A stretch of DNA of 64,000 nt from Corylus avellana (lineage: Eukaryota > Streptophyta > Magnoliopsida > Fagales > Betulaceae), in the NCBI RefSeq assembly GCF_901000735.1, contig NC_081545.1, positions 29,727,513-29,791,512 of the forward strand, in the 5' to 3' direction. A program made the position numbers and the translations under genes. Of the stretch, positions 44,831-56,161 are shown piece by piece. How positions within the stretch are numbered: position 1 is the stretch's first letter; every line of letters starts with the position of its first letter. Under the pieces are notes generated by a model. It did no database searches. It had not been told where the DNA came from and worked only from the letters and a program-made list of their open reading frames with translations.

Positions 44831-45454
44831 GAAGAGATGCCAATTCTTATTAGGAGTGAAAATGTTGTCTGTGGGGACATTGAGGTGGTGGTTGATTCAG
44901 TCAGAATGCCGTGCCGGACCAAAGAGTACGGTTGTAATGAAACAGTAGATTACATGAATAATGACCATGAAGAAACATGCATCTATGCTCCATCATGTTC
45001 ATGCCCGCTTCTAGACTGCAGCTTTGTTGGCTCATCTGATCAGTTGTCACTACACTTCAGCAGTAAACATTGGGATTCTGGAAGGCGCTTCCGGTATAAT
45101 AGCCCATTGGCTGTCTCCTTAGGGATGCATGAACAGTTCCTTGTTCTTCAAGCAGAGGAGGATGGTGTTCTTTTTCTCCTGAACAAGGGTGTTGAAAGTA
45201 TTGGGAACACTGTCATGATAACTTGTATTGGACCAAGCTCATCAAAGGGAAGATTCTTGTATGATCTTGTATCAGGAAGAGGAAGCAGCTCTTTGAGATT
45301 AAAATCAGTGACAGAGACTTTTCCAGGACGGGTGGAAGGTTTTCCCCAAATGGATTTTCTTCTGATTCCATTTCGTTTCATTAGTAGGTCTGGACATATC
45401 AACTTGGATGTTTGTATATGGAATTCTACAGAGCTTGGTGCAGATTGCCCTTGA
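44831..45454 (+). CDS. RING-less SINA-like C-terminal domain, probable last exon of the HMG/PMD gene
   Basis: 207 residues after a TTCTACAG acceptor, phase 0. It keeps the SINA linker (VVCGDIEVVVDSVRMPC), the SIAH-type zinc finger ligands (CRTKEYGCNE, HEETCIYAPS, CSCPLLDC, LHFSSKH) and the TRAF-like region to the stop, but has no RING finger: the Cys/His residues that recruit E2 are gone. The upstream exon at 43676-43717 ends in phase 0 after ITMDE, so it splices directly into EEMPILIRSE. Counted from 38746, the joined gene has 624 codons before the stop. Alternatives are a separate truncated SINA gene starting at an internal Met (44819 or 44837), or a pseudogene, but no frame damage is seen over 208 codons. 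Without RING it could bind targets or dimerise but not act as an E3 by itself. Confidence 0.75.
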   Translation, partial: EEMPILIRSENVVCGDIEVVVDSVRMPCRTKEYGCNETVDYMNNDHEETCIYAPSCSCPLLDCSFVGSSDQLSLHFSSKHWDSGRRFRYNSPLAVSLGMHEQFLVLQAEEDGVLFLLNKGVESIGNTVMITCIGPSSSKGRFLYDLVSGRGSSSLRLKSVTETFPGRVEGFPQMDFLLIPFRFISRSGHINLDVCIWNSTELGADCP

Positions 45455-46870
45455 TTACTAGTTTGTAAAGGGTATAGTATACCACTTTCCTCTCTCTTTC
45501 AGGGGCCTTGGAAATATTCCTTGTAAAATTATGGTCTGAGAAATCAGAATGGAATATCTTACTGATTGCCTTGGACAAACAAATAAACAGATTGATAAAA
45601 GGTTGACTAGGATCAATGTAGTCTCTAATTGCTGATCTGAAACTAAGTTGAAGAGTATAAAGAAGATGGTGCTTGCATTCTGTTCCCAAGTCTTCCTCTC
45701 TCGTCTTCTCCGAGACTAGTCTTTCGCCATGCGAGAAATATCTCACCCTCCTTCCTTTCTCCACCACAACTAAAACTAAGAAACCATTGCCATTATCAGG
45801 ATCACAAAGATAACACCTAGACTATTTTGCGTGTTGGAACATCAAAAGTCAATCATCTAATATATAAAGCTCCAATCATGACAAGAGTTGGAATTCATGC
45901 CAAGTCTTCAAATATAACTATCACGCAAGCCACGAGTAGAAGCCATATTGAGAAATAACCACGTCTATATCACATATCAACTCAATTTACTTGTCTAAGA
46001 AAAGAAAATCAGGTCAAATCAACCAAGCCTGAAGCCAAGACTCTTAGTTGTGAGATTCAACTATAAAGGTAGCCAATAAGCATTTCCCAAGCAAACTACT
46101 CAAAATAGATATCATGGCTTCACTTCTTAATTTTTGACGAATGGGTTCTGAGAAATAACTTTTTAAGTGCAAAGATGACAGGATTTCCTTCTAGATCGGA
46201 AGTGAAAAATGAAAATATAAATTACTTGAGGATTACAACTATGTTAGAAAAGTGTTTTTGGAATCATTGGAAACAAAAAATGCCTTCAATTTACCACAAT
46301 GACACATAATATTAGTCAGCATTGTCAGTCATACAAAACAAGTATGTTTGGCATTACAATTTTACAGATTAAAAAGTAAAATTTTTACCCAAATTATAAA
46401 AAATTGTATGGTATATGAGTGCGTTTTTAAATAATTGCGATTTGAAAACATAAGAAAACATCTGATTTCAAATGGTGCGTTTTTTAAAATGTATAATGTA
46501 AATGCTAAATTGCGATTTTACCAAATTTTTAACTATATTTTTAAAATCACATTTTGAAATTTTATATTTTAAAATTATTATTTTTACATTGCACGTTTTG
46601 AAATTATAAACCCAAATGGACCAAGTGAACCCAATCTGGGTCTTTCTAAACTGGGCTTGGACTGCGCTTTAAGTCGACCCAAGTGAGCCCAACCTGCCCG
46701 AGCCGCACCTTAATCCTTTCGACCTTCCACCTGAGCCTCTTCTTGAACGGAACATCAAATGAAACTACGGATGTAGCAGATAACATTACACGTACAGATA
46801 TAGAGCAGAGCAGAGGTAAAACTCCAGTAGCCGTTGAACAGAGGGGGAGAGAGAGACAGCGAGGAAGAGG
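45455..46870. other. Intergenic between the SINA-like exon and FMT
   Basis: No gene. The segment 46342-46622 looks like a GTTTGG-type MITE: ATGTTTGGCATTACAATTTT at the left, and ATTTGGGTTTATAATTTCAA as the reverse complement of the right end. The last 200 bases are the probable FMT promoter and leader. Confidence 0.5.
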
Positions 46871-46871
46871 A

Positions 46872-49800
46872 ATGAATTCCTCGCTGATGCTTCGTCGTTG
46901 TTTCTGTTTCCAGAGTTCCACCTCTTCATCTTCTTCTCTAAGCTTCTGTTCCAAGAAGAAGCCCCTTGTCTTCTTGGGCTCTCCTCAGGTACGCTCTCTC
47001 GTTCGTTTGCTGTGTCTATCTTTGTTATTTGGGTCTCTAACGAAATGGGTATTCTTGCAGGTCTCTGCAACAGTCCTTGATACCCTTCTCAGTGCATCTA
47101 CTGCTCCAGACTCCTTGTTTGAGGTATTGGACCATAATTTCATTCCATTATATTGGGCTGACTTTTGTTCCTTCAGTTTCATATCTGTCATATTACTTGG
47201 AGTGTTTATTTTACTATTTATTTGATTGGGGTTACTTTTATAGCATTAGGATTCTTAGCATCTTTTTAATTTTAATCTTACTCTTTGAAGCTTAATTTAT
47301 GGCCAGAGTGCATATGTCAGTGTAAAAGTTAGTTCGTTGAGCCGTCAGAGAAGATTTTAGGGATTGACTGTTAACGTTTAGAATTTAGATTGTTTTAAGA
47401 GGTTGATGTTATTGATTGCTAATTTGGTATGGTTTAGGTTGCAGCAATTGTTACTCAGCCGCCTTCTAGAAGGAATAGAGGGGGAAAGGTGATGCCTTCT
47501 CCATTGGCTCAGTATGCTCTGGACAGAGGCTTCTCTTCTGACCTCATTTTCACACCTGAGAAGGCTGGAGAGGTAATCAATGGTTTCTGCTTCTGAAATT
47601 ATGTTTAAGTAGCAGTTAAAGTAGTGATTGGATTCATTTACAACATACAAGCCTGGTCTTTCGACAAAATGGCATTTCCTTCTTGCATAAGCAAGAGGCG
47701 GAAGGTGAAGCCACTTGTTCAATCCCGTAAGTGGTGTTTGGGTTTGTGTATCTGGGTGAATTCCTGCACTAGACCTGCATTTTCTTCTTATTGCAGAAGT
47801 TTGTAAACTCGTCCTTTCCTTGTGATAGTATTGCCATTTTGTTTTTGCAAATTTAATTGGGTTATGCCTCTCATGATCTTTTGTTGAAATAAATTTAAAC
47901 TTATATAATGAAAAAAGGGGGTTGAGAACGTTTGCTACATTCAAAAAATTTTGTCTGCCAGTGGGTTTTCATACAGAAAAGGAACTTGTGAATACAAATT
48001 GGGCACTGCAAGCACTGCAAACTTTAATCAAGTAAATTATATTTTCTTTCTTATTCAAGTTTTCGGATCATTACGTGAAGCTATAGTAAAAGACTGGGGA
48101 GCCTCCAACAGATTTGTTTTATCCTCCTGTTTTATGTTTTAAAAACACTTTTTTTTTAAAAAAAAAATAATTAAAAAAAAAAAAAAATCGAAAACACATT
48201 TCAATTATCAAAAAAAATTTCTTTCGTGGACCCCACAATCAACACATTTTCAAATGTCGCCCCAACTGAAGACACTTCTCAATTTTCACTTTTCAAAAAC
48301 TCTTCAAATCCCAAAACCGAAAACAGGTACAAGACTATCATTTTAACTTCATCTAGAATAGATGGCAGACCACAGGAAGAGATTCATTTTTCTTTCTGTA
48401 TGCAGGACATGTTCTTGTCAAATTTAAAAGCTTTGCATCCAGAACTCTGCATTACAGCAGCATATGGGAATATTTTACCCAGCAAGTTTCTCAATATTCC
48501 ACCATTGGGTTAGTCAAATATATTCTTTTCTAACAAAATTGAGAATATTGTGCTTCCCACTTCTTTGTTAATGGCATGAGCATCAATGGGACCACATTTT
48601 TTTTTGTCACATAAATATGCCATTTACAATGTTTGAGCATACCCAATTACTTGCACATTCTCTAGTAATGCAAAAAAGAGTAAGAATTTATCTTGCTTAT
48701 GGCTTGTGCGGTTTATTATAATGTCCAAGTTTTTACTCTTGCCTCCAATCTTTTCATTGGAAAAAGCATATTGGTTTCGGATTATGTGAAGTACAGACCT
48801 TGAGTTTGAGTTGTAAGCCTCATGATTTTTGTGCCTTGTACATGTGTTCACCTACGCATATCTAATAGAGTTATTGATGGATATTTGTTTCGTCATTCGT
48901 TTTCCCATTAATAAATAAACCATTTGGATATGTTTAACCACCATAATAAATAATATATAAACAAGAAAATGTTCTTTTGGGAAATGTGGGAGCAAGAAAC
49001 TTTACTTTCAGTTTTTTATTATTTCTTAAGGTAGAGGGATTAGGTTTCTTTGGCATTATGAGGAAATCTTCCAATATGTCATAGCAATTTATTATCACTC
49101 AATAGTAATGGCTATTGAAGTATCTAAATTTTCAAGTGATATGATTCATATGAAGCCTGAAAAAATCTGCTATAAAAATTTCAAAGGTTGAAATTTAATT
49201 TTCTCAGGGACAGTGAACATACACCCCAGTCTGCTGCCACTGTACCGTGGTGCTGCCCCTGTTCAAAGAGCATTGCAGGTTCTTTATCTTTGTAGGTTTA
49301 TGATGTTCTTTGTGTTAACTACTTAATACACTTCTTCCTTCTAAAGTGTATACAGTGACATCTGTAAATTTATGCATTAGGATGGTGTTAAAGAAACAGG
49401 AGTATCATTGGCATTCACGGTGCGTGCACTTGATGCTGGACCTGTCATTACCTGTGAAAGATTGGAAGTTGATGATCAAATTAAGGTATGCTAATCTGGA
49501 ACTACTACATTGATTATGGGGCATATAGAGGCAAGTTTAAGGATTCTGCCAGTCTTTATTTTTGCTAAGTCCTGTTTGAAACTGTCGTGGATTTGCCTGA
49601 ATCAATTACTCCATAACATGCATTTGGAGGCAAGATCTGTTGAGTTTGATGAAATCTTATTGATTGTGTCATGTATGTTAAATTCAAGATGGTAGCTATT
49701 TGTTATCCTGCAATTGTTCAGCTTTTATCCTTCTTTGTTGTTATTATTCTATTTTTTTGGAAGGGGCTCCTTCATTTGCTGCACTTTATTGTCTCTCTTT

Positions 49801-52800
49801 GCAAGCACAGACACTGCTGTATCTGTGCATTTAGCTTCAGTCTTAGCAGTCTTAGTGTGCATTTTTAGCTGAGGCATTGTAAGAGTTAATTTTATAAATG
49901 ATTTGAAACTCTCTCTCTCTCTGTTTGGATGAAACTCATAATATCCTCTTTATCTGCCTTGAAAGGGGATGACTGCTTTCTTCTTTTTTAGCGCCTTCTA
50001 ACTAACCTTAAAATACTTTGCTTACAGGCACCTGATTTACTTGAATTGCTATTTTCTGAAGGTGCGGTTTTTTGTTAGTATCTACATTTAGTTAATAATA
50101 TGTCGAACATTCATGCAGTTAATTAACTATAGCTACTTCATCTTTGTATCTAAAGCTGAAATTGTGTTACCCGACAATGATGTAGTTGTGCTTGATAATG
50201 CTATAGGCCGAGGTGCCTTGATCAATTAACTTTCTAAATGTATCACAGTAATTGTTTCATAGATGAACACGGAAAAATGTGTCTTTGTATCTATGTATGA
50301 CATTCATCAGCAAGTTTATTTTTTTATTTTTATAATAAAATTAATCGGTTTGTATCCTCTCTTCAACATTTCAAATAGAAATTTTTTACTAGTTATATTT
50401 AAACTGTTACTACGACTAATATAAGGTAATTTAAAAAAGCTTACGCATCAATGGTCGGTGCTTGGAAGACATGCATCCGACTGGAGGTTGGATTAAGAGG
50501 ATAGGTTTTCTGACCAAAACAGCCAGCGGAATTTGAAAATTAACTCCCCATGTCTTGCACATTATGTATAGGAAGACTGCACAATATGTCTGGCCTGCAC
50601 ATGCACATTTCACGAACTTCCCCTTACATGTGCAGGCTTGCCCAACAAACCTTGAATCAAAGGTAAGGACAATCTGACTCTTACACCATGTTGTTAACCA
50701 GTAGTCCCAAAAGCATAAGTTGTCTAAAAGCAGGGCAATTATATTAAGCACACCTTATAATAACAAATAACATTGTCAAACAAAACCACTCAATGAATCA
50801 CATGAGATTGTGTAAAGAGCTTCCAAAGTAGGCTGAATATAATTTTTTTTTTTTTTTTATAAGTATTGGCCCCAGGAGGGGTGGAATTCAAATTAGTGAC
50901 TTTCGTTTCATGAGGCGTGGTTTCCAACTGATTAAGCTACCATTTGGGGTTGAATATATTTAAATCAAGAAACCAGATTAAACATAGAAACATAAAAATA
51001 AAAGGAAACAGGTCAACAGTTATTTCAAGTATTTCCTCCCGAGTGCAAATAATTATTTGGGGTCATGCCCGTAGTGAAGCTGAGTCTTACCCGATTCATG
51101 GGGCTTGCATGGGTATGGGATTTACCTTCAGGGTGGGTGGCTAGCCTTAACGGTTCCCCATCATTAAAAAAAAAAAAAAAAAAACAGTTATACCCTACCG
51201 AATCAGGGTGTACTAAAAAGTGTAAGTAGGCAAAATGGCATGAAACTTCACCACTATGCGTAAGCAGACTCCTGATCTTATAAGCCCTGGGGTATTCTAA
51301 GGCCATGTTGCCATTAAGTGAACCTCAACGTGGTTTTCTAAAGTTATAGTTATGAGGTTTACTAGATGAAGACTGCAATAGCTTTTGGTTGATGGTGATT
51401 TGTTATCGTAAACTTGTTTCCTGGTATCTTTGTCCAGTGTAAGTTCTTCAATGAGCAAATTATGCGCTACTTAATTTGTGTCACAGACAATTCTATTTGC
51501 CAATTAAATATACATTTTGATTCAGTTACTTTGTTGATGAGTGATCTACTTTGAAATATTCAGGGTCTAAACTTCTAATCCGTGAACTTCCTTCTATATT
51601 TGACGGATCAGCTAGGGTGAAAGCACAACCCCAGGATGACTCTAAAGCTACCTTAGCTCCAAAGGTACCATTGTGTGATTTCTATCATACTAGAAACAGA
51701 ACTAGGAGTACTACTATCTTGCAATATTTTATAGCGATACTTCGAGGTGTAACATGTGTGTCAAATGATGTGGTGCTCTTGTTGTTTTGGCTACCAAGTC
51801 TTTAACATACTGTTGGCAGAACTTGGTGACATTGTGTGTGTGCGCGCATTATTAACATTTTTCTGTGTGCAAATCCCATTTTTCTCTCCAGAAGGTGGTT
51901 TTGCTTTTAATAATATCAAAATTCACAAGTGAATATGGTATTTGGTGCCTTTGTAGGATGTAGCATACAGCATTTGACCGCAAATCCAATCCCAAGAATT
52001 TGAATATTTTAGCAAACAAGGTGGAACTGGAGAGAAACTGACCCTTTTATGTTTCTGAATTATCTATACGTTGATGAACCTCTGCAGCATATTAAGTTGG
52101 CCAAATATTTTATGTTCAGTGACATTCAATTGGTAAAAGATTACTCACATTTAGGTTTTCCTGCTTTATGCAGATAAGTCCTGAAGAGTCGTGGCTATCT
52201 TTTGATGAAGAAGCTCTAGTCCTACATAATAAGGTAAGCTCTTTCTTATTTGAGTCCAAGCATGCAGTCATGACATACAACCTTCCCAGGTTCGTGCATT
52301 TGCAGGGTGGCCTGGAACCCGAGCTAAGATTGTAGTTATTGATGAGAAAAATGGTCACCAGAATATCGTAGAGCTTAAAATTATCACTACGAGAGTTTGT
52401 GGCCTAAGAAATATTCAGGGCAATGTTGATGACATTACTTTTGTCAAGGGTGTCTTGGTATTTCCATGCGGAGGGAACACAGCACTTGAGGTATGCTTCA
52501 TAATATCTACAACCATATCTTTGAGTCTCTATTTGTTTTTATTTATTTATTTATTACTTTGGTTGTTTGAATGGCATGTTAGTATACGTTTTCTTTTTCT
52601 TTTCTTTCTCTGTAAATGTCATTTGGTGTATAAAACCTAATATTTGGAATATTGATATGTATGTATGTATGTATATATACAAACAAAAAACAATACCAAC
52701 ATGTATCATATGAATATATATTCACAGTGTCAACCTGCAATATATGTAGGTATATATATTCAAACGGAAAACATTGGAAGTGAAAGTGGATATTCTGTTG

Positions 52801-52966
52801 ACATCTTCAATATGGCAAACACACAACATTCACTCTTTATGACTTGCTGATTTTGTTTCTTTGGTAACGCCACCAGGTTTTGGAACTTCAACTTCCTGGG
52901 AAGAAGGTGTATAGTGCGGCTGCCTTTTGGAATGGCTTGCGAGGTCAGAAGCTGAAAAAGTTATGA
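46872..52966 (+). CDS. FMT: Organellar methionyl-tRNA formyltransferase
   Basis: Eleven exons: 46872-46988, 47061-47123, 47438-47572, 48406-48508, 49208-49278, 49381-49485, 50028-50061, 51564-51664, 52174-52233, 52290-52490 and 52877-52966; all GT-AG and in phase, 359 residues. It transfers the formyl group of 10-formyl-tetrahydrofolate to initiator Met-tRNA in mitochondria and plastids (EC 2.1.2.9). The N-terminal 30 residues are Ser/Arg/Cys-rich, an organelle-targeting leader. KPLVFLGSPQ opens the Rossmann-like fold. Catalytic residues lie in NIHPSLLPLYRGAAPVQ (Asn143, His145) and RALDAGPVI (Asp181); the Asn-to-Asp spacing of 38 equals E. coli Fmt. The C-terminal domain (FAGWPGTRAKIVV, VLVFPCGG, LPGKKVYSAAAFWNGLRGQK) binds tRNA. 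Intron 7 carries two SINEs. A complete, probably functional gene. Confidence 0.95.
50842..50950 (-). mobile_element. tRNA-derived SINE, family 1, in FMT intron 7
   Basis: Minus-strand sequence CCCCAAATGGTAGCTTAATC, AGTTGG, GTCACTAATTTGAATTCC, then an A-run. TGAATATA flanks it on both sides (50834-50841 and 50951-50958), a perfect target duplication. It shares A-box and B-box layout with 31925-32019. Confidence 0.8.
51024..51182 (+). mobile_element. SINE, family 2, copy 2, in FMT intron 7
   Basis: GAGTGCAAATAATTATTTGG, GAAGCTGAGTCTTACCCGAT, GGGCTTGCATGGG and GGTTCCCCATCATT are followed by an A-run of about 18. The flanks are AACAGTTAT at 51015-51023 and 51183-51191, a perfect target duplication. 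Same family as 40345-40520. Confidence 0.8.
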
Positions 52967-54216
52967 CAAATGGATCATTTTATTTAGGCGGCATTTAAGA
53001 TTTAGGTTGAGGTTCAAGTTAGGAAAATTTGTGGAGTCATCATTTTTTCTGTCATTTTATGTTTTTGTTTCTGTTGTCCATTTGCCATTGTTTTCAATTC
53101 ATGTACAACTACAAGCAAACTTTCAGCTGCAATTGATATTCAAATTTCATTTAAACAAGAGCTACGTTGGAGACTTTCTAAGCTCTCCTCCCATTATATA
53201 TGTGCTTGTTGTGCTGTACATGTTTCGTTCTTTACTAGGTAAGACTAGGGTTTGTAGGCGATTATTCCATGGAGCTCTAATTGAAATTTTGTTAGCTATT
53301 TTGGAGTGATAGCGCAGATATAGCTAGTGCTTTTTTTGAATGGGAGAAAAATCTCTAACAATGTAGCAGCTTGCTTCCTCATTACTATTTGTAACTATTT
53401 TAATGCCTCTTGAAGCATCAAGTTCATTAACTAGATGATGTAGATTCTTTCTTGAACATTGATCTGGCAGAATTACTTTCTAGTTGTTTATGTAATTATG
53501 TTACAGCACCATCATTGGACATCCAGAATCATATAACGCTTAAATCTATAAAATCTGTTTGTTCTGGTCCACTGGTGGGGGTGTGATGCAACATCTTAAT
53601 TATGGTCCAGATAAGCAGGCATGGATGCCGCGTTTCTGGCACAAAGCATCAAAATGGTTCTTTTTGTTGGAGAAAACGTAGCCTTTTGCTTGTTACCATG
53701 CTCAAAGTCTGGCAATCTTTATCGTATTTGCTAAATTTTATACAGCAATTCACTAATAGCCGTATGACGTGTTAGTAAAGAAATCTCAACAGAAGAAGTA
53801 ATGCTATGAAGGTGCGTTACAAAGGCGCTTTCTTTAAGAAATTATTTGTGTCCACCAATTCTGATGAATGATTCAATAGGTGTGCAACTTAGTTGTACCA
53901 AATATTTTTCCGGAATACAATCGAGCTAAAAAAACTTAGATTTGATTGCATTTTGCACAAAATGAAACCAAATCAGAACACTTTTGGAGTTTCTATTCTA
54001 ACAAGGAAGAAAGATTTCGAGAGATAGAAGAAGATAAAACTTCAATTTGTTTAAAGTGGGCTATTTATGTTTTAATTCAAACTTAATTTAACGCGTCCAT
54101 TCCTTCGCATTATACTAGAGCATAACACAAGTGTAGACACTCAAGTATTGCCTTAAAGCAATAGTGACTTGGCATTGTAAATGCCTCCATTATTTTTTTT
54201 CTCTTTCTCATCTGAG
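52967..54216. other. 3' flank of FMT and intergenic, no gene seen
   Basis: FMT 3' UTR at the start, then non-coding sequence. An open frame at 53007-53309 is Phe/Leu/Val-rich with no family character and was not called. Confidence 0.5.
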
Positions 54217-54239
54217 ACTCTGCGTTCTTCAGAGAACAA

Positions 54240-54381
54240 TGATTCATATAATACTGGTGTGCATGAACAATCATGCCCGTCAGTGTTATAATATATATAT
54301 ATATATACTGTTTAAATAATTATTTAATTATATTTTATAATTAAATAACATTGGTCATGCACACCAGTATTATATGTATCA
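54240..54381. mobile_element. Palindromic MITE with 26-bp terminal inverted repeats
   Basis: The left arm TGATTCATATAATACTGGTG, then TGCATGA, pairs with the reverse complement of the right arm, TGATACATATAATACTGGTG, then TGCATGA. It has one mismatch in 27 positions. The centre holds (TA)n at about 54290-54307. Weaker pairing (GAGACTCT..TTCTTC against GAGTCTAG..GAAGAAGG) continues outside to about 54217 and 54419, so the full element may be larger. Confidence 0.7.
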
Positions 54382-54419
54382 CTAGCCTTCTTCGGAATAG
54401 GATCCTCTTCCTAGACTCT

Positions 54420-56050
54420 TTAAATGTCTTCCATTGTAAAATGTTTCCAAAGCAAAATATTAAAGTTCATTTAGAGAATTTGTTTTGCAAAGACATGCAA
54501 CAAAATATAATACGAACCATGAAATACTTTTTAAAGAAAAAAAAAAAATCGAAATTCAGTCTCTCTTAGTGGGCACTAGTGCTTGCTGAAGTTTAGATAA
54601 AATTATCTCTAAAGTTTAGCAATTCTCTTATTTCTCGTTATTAAGTTCTTTGGTGATTAATGAAGCAAGTTTGAAGCAAAACACAGTGGCTAAAAATCAC
54701 CTCTATGATACTTTTGCTCTCTTGAGCTTTTATCTTCTCTGTTTGGGATTGTCTAATCTCGATTTAAATTTAAATTTTTGATTAAATTAATGGTGTAGAA
54801 GAAAAGTTGCAGAATATAATGAACAAAGAAGTCTGAAAATTGAGTGGTAGCTCATAATTCAGGAGATTCTCTATGGGAATTTAAAGGGCCATCACTCAAA
54901 GAGCTTCTTTGAACTTTCTAGGGTTGATGATTGACAATAATATATAATCTTCTAGACGATTAAACATTAGCCCTTGGCACACCCGATGCCTATGCTAGGA
55001 GCCTAGAACAAATTAAAAATATTTCTAAATCAAAGAAGAAAAGAAGAGGAAAAAAAAAAAGTATTTACATGAGAGAGATTGGGGGGATGGTAATCTCGAT
55101 CATATATTATACACTAATAAGTACTCATCATTACTACTCATTATGAGAACTCAATAGTTTATACTATAAATGCGTGGGTGTATATGCAGTTAAAAACTCA
55201 TTAATGTGATCGGTGCGGTTTCGAGTGAAATTGATAAAATTTATTTCAAGGTCCAGATTATATTTCACAGATTTAATGGTATATATGGTGTCACATGATA
55301 AATATGTTACCACATCATTTAAAATTTGTAAATGACATAACACCATATAAATCGTTAGATATTATGAAACAAAAATGAATCATGAAATGGATCATCTCCG
55401 TTTCACATTTACTATCACTCACCCTCAAGATGCTAACATTAATCAAATGAGTTATTGATGTTTTTTTGGCTCTCCAACAGATACTTCAAAGTAAAATGTT
55501 TGTGACAGTAAACTCTCATATGTGAACGTCATATAAAAGTTCACTGTAGCACATTGAATAAAATATAATATTGAAGACAATAGTTTACTTTTTGTTTTTT
55601 TATTAGTTTCTCCCTCCTTAAGCATATTGAAAAATAACAATTAAAGACAATAAAGAGTGTAATAGATAATATGTTGGAGTACTTTGTGTTGAAAATGTAG
55701 TAGTTTTTAATAAGTAAAATAGCCACCAACGCAAGAGATGCTAAAAAAAAGGGGGAAATTTCTTAATACAAACTTCTCGTGATAAAATAATTGGAAAGCA
55801 AAACCACACTCTTATTGAAAAAGAAAATTTAAAGTAAACATATATGAGAGATCTTTACAAATATCTTTTCTTTAACCTAACTAAAATAAACAAAGACGCA
55901 TACCCAAAAGCAGTGTTGCCTTTCATTATTTGTAGACACATTAGCATGCTTTGTGGAATTTTTTTTCCCCCTTTTTTTTATGGAATAATACTCGATTTTC
56001 TAGACCCTGCTTTCTTTCATATATATCTTCTTTTAAATCTAACAAGCAGC
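54420..56050. other. Intergenic upstream of the HIPP gene
   Basis: No gene. The segment 55263-55360 contains an imperfect inverted repeat (ATGGTATATATGGTGTCAC against ATGACATAACACCATATAAA), which may be a decayed MITE. The rest is AT-rich with no coding signal. Confidence 0.5.
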
Positions 56051-56061
56051 TTCTTCTCTTG

Positions 56062-56071
56062 TATATATATA
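56062..56071 (+). promoter_or_regulatory. TATA box of the HIPP gene
   Basis: TATATATATA 90 bases upstream of the ATG at 56162, followed by a (TC)n leader. Confidence 0.6.
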
Positions 56072-56097
56072 TTCAGAGCCTTCGCAGTGTATCATAT

Positions 56098-56099
<2 letters not shown>

Positions 56100-56136
<37 letters not shown>
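56100..56136. repeat. (CT)18 microsatellite in the HIPP 5' leader
   Basis: Uninterrupted CT repeat between the TATA box and the ATG. Two more CT runs lie inside the gene's introns (56303-56329 and 56491-56507). Confidence 0.95.
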
Positions 56137-56140
<4 letters not shown>

Positions 56141-56161
56141 TTTGCTTTGTTCTAAAGGGAA

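Noticed and set aside
45426..45767. 113-residue minus-strand frame downstream of the SINA-like exon
   Set aside because: No family resemblance; overlaps the 3' end of the plus-strand gene.
47378..47944. 188-residue minus-strand frame
   Set aside because: Antisense to FMT exon 3 and intron sequence; the plus-strand exon is clearly conserved.
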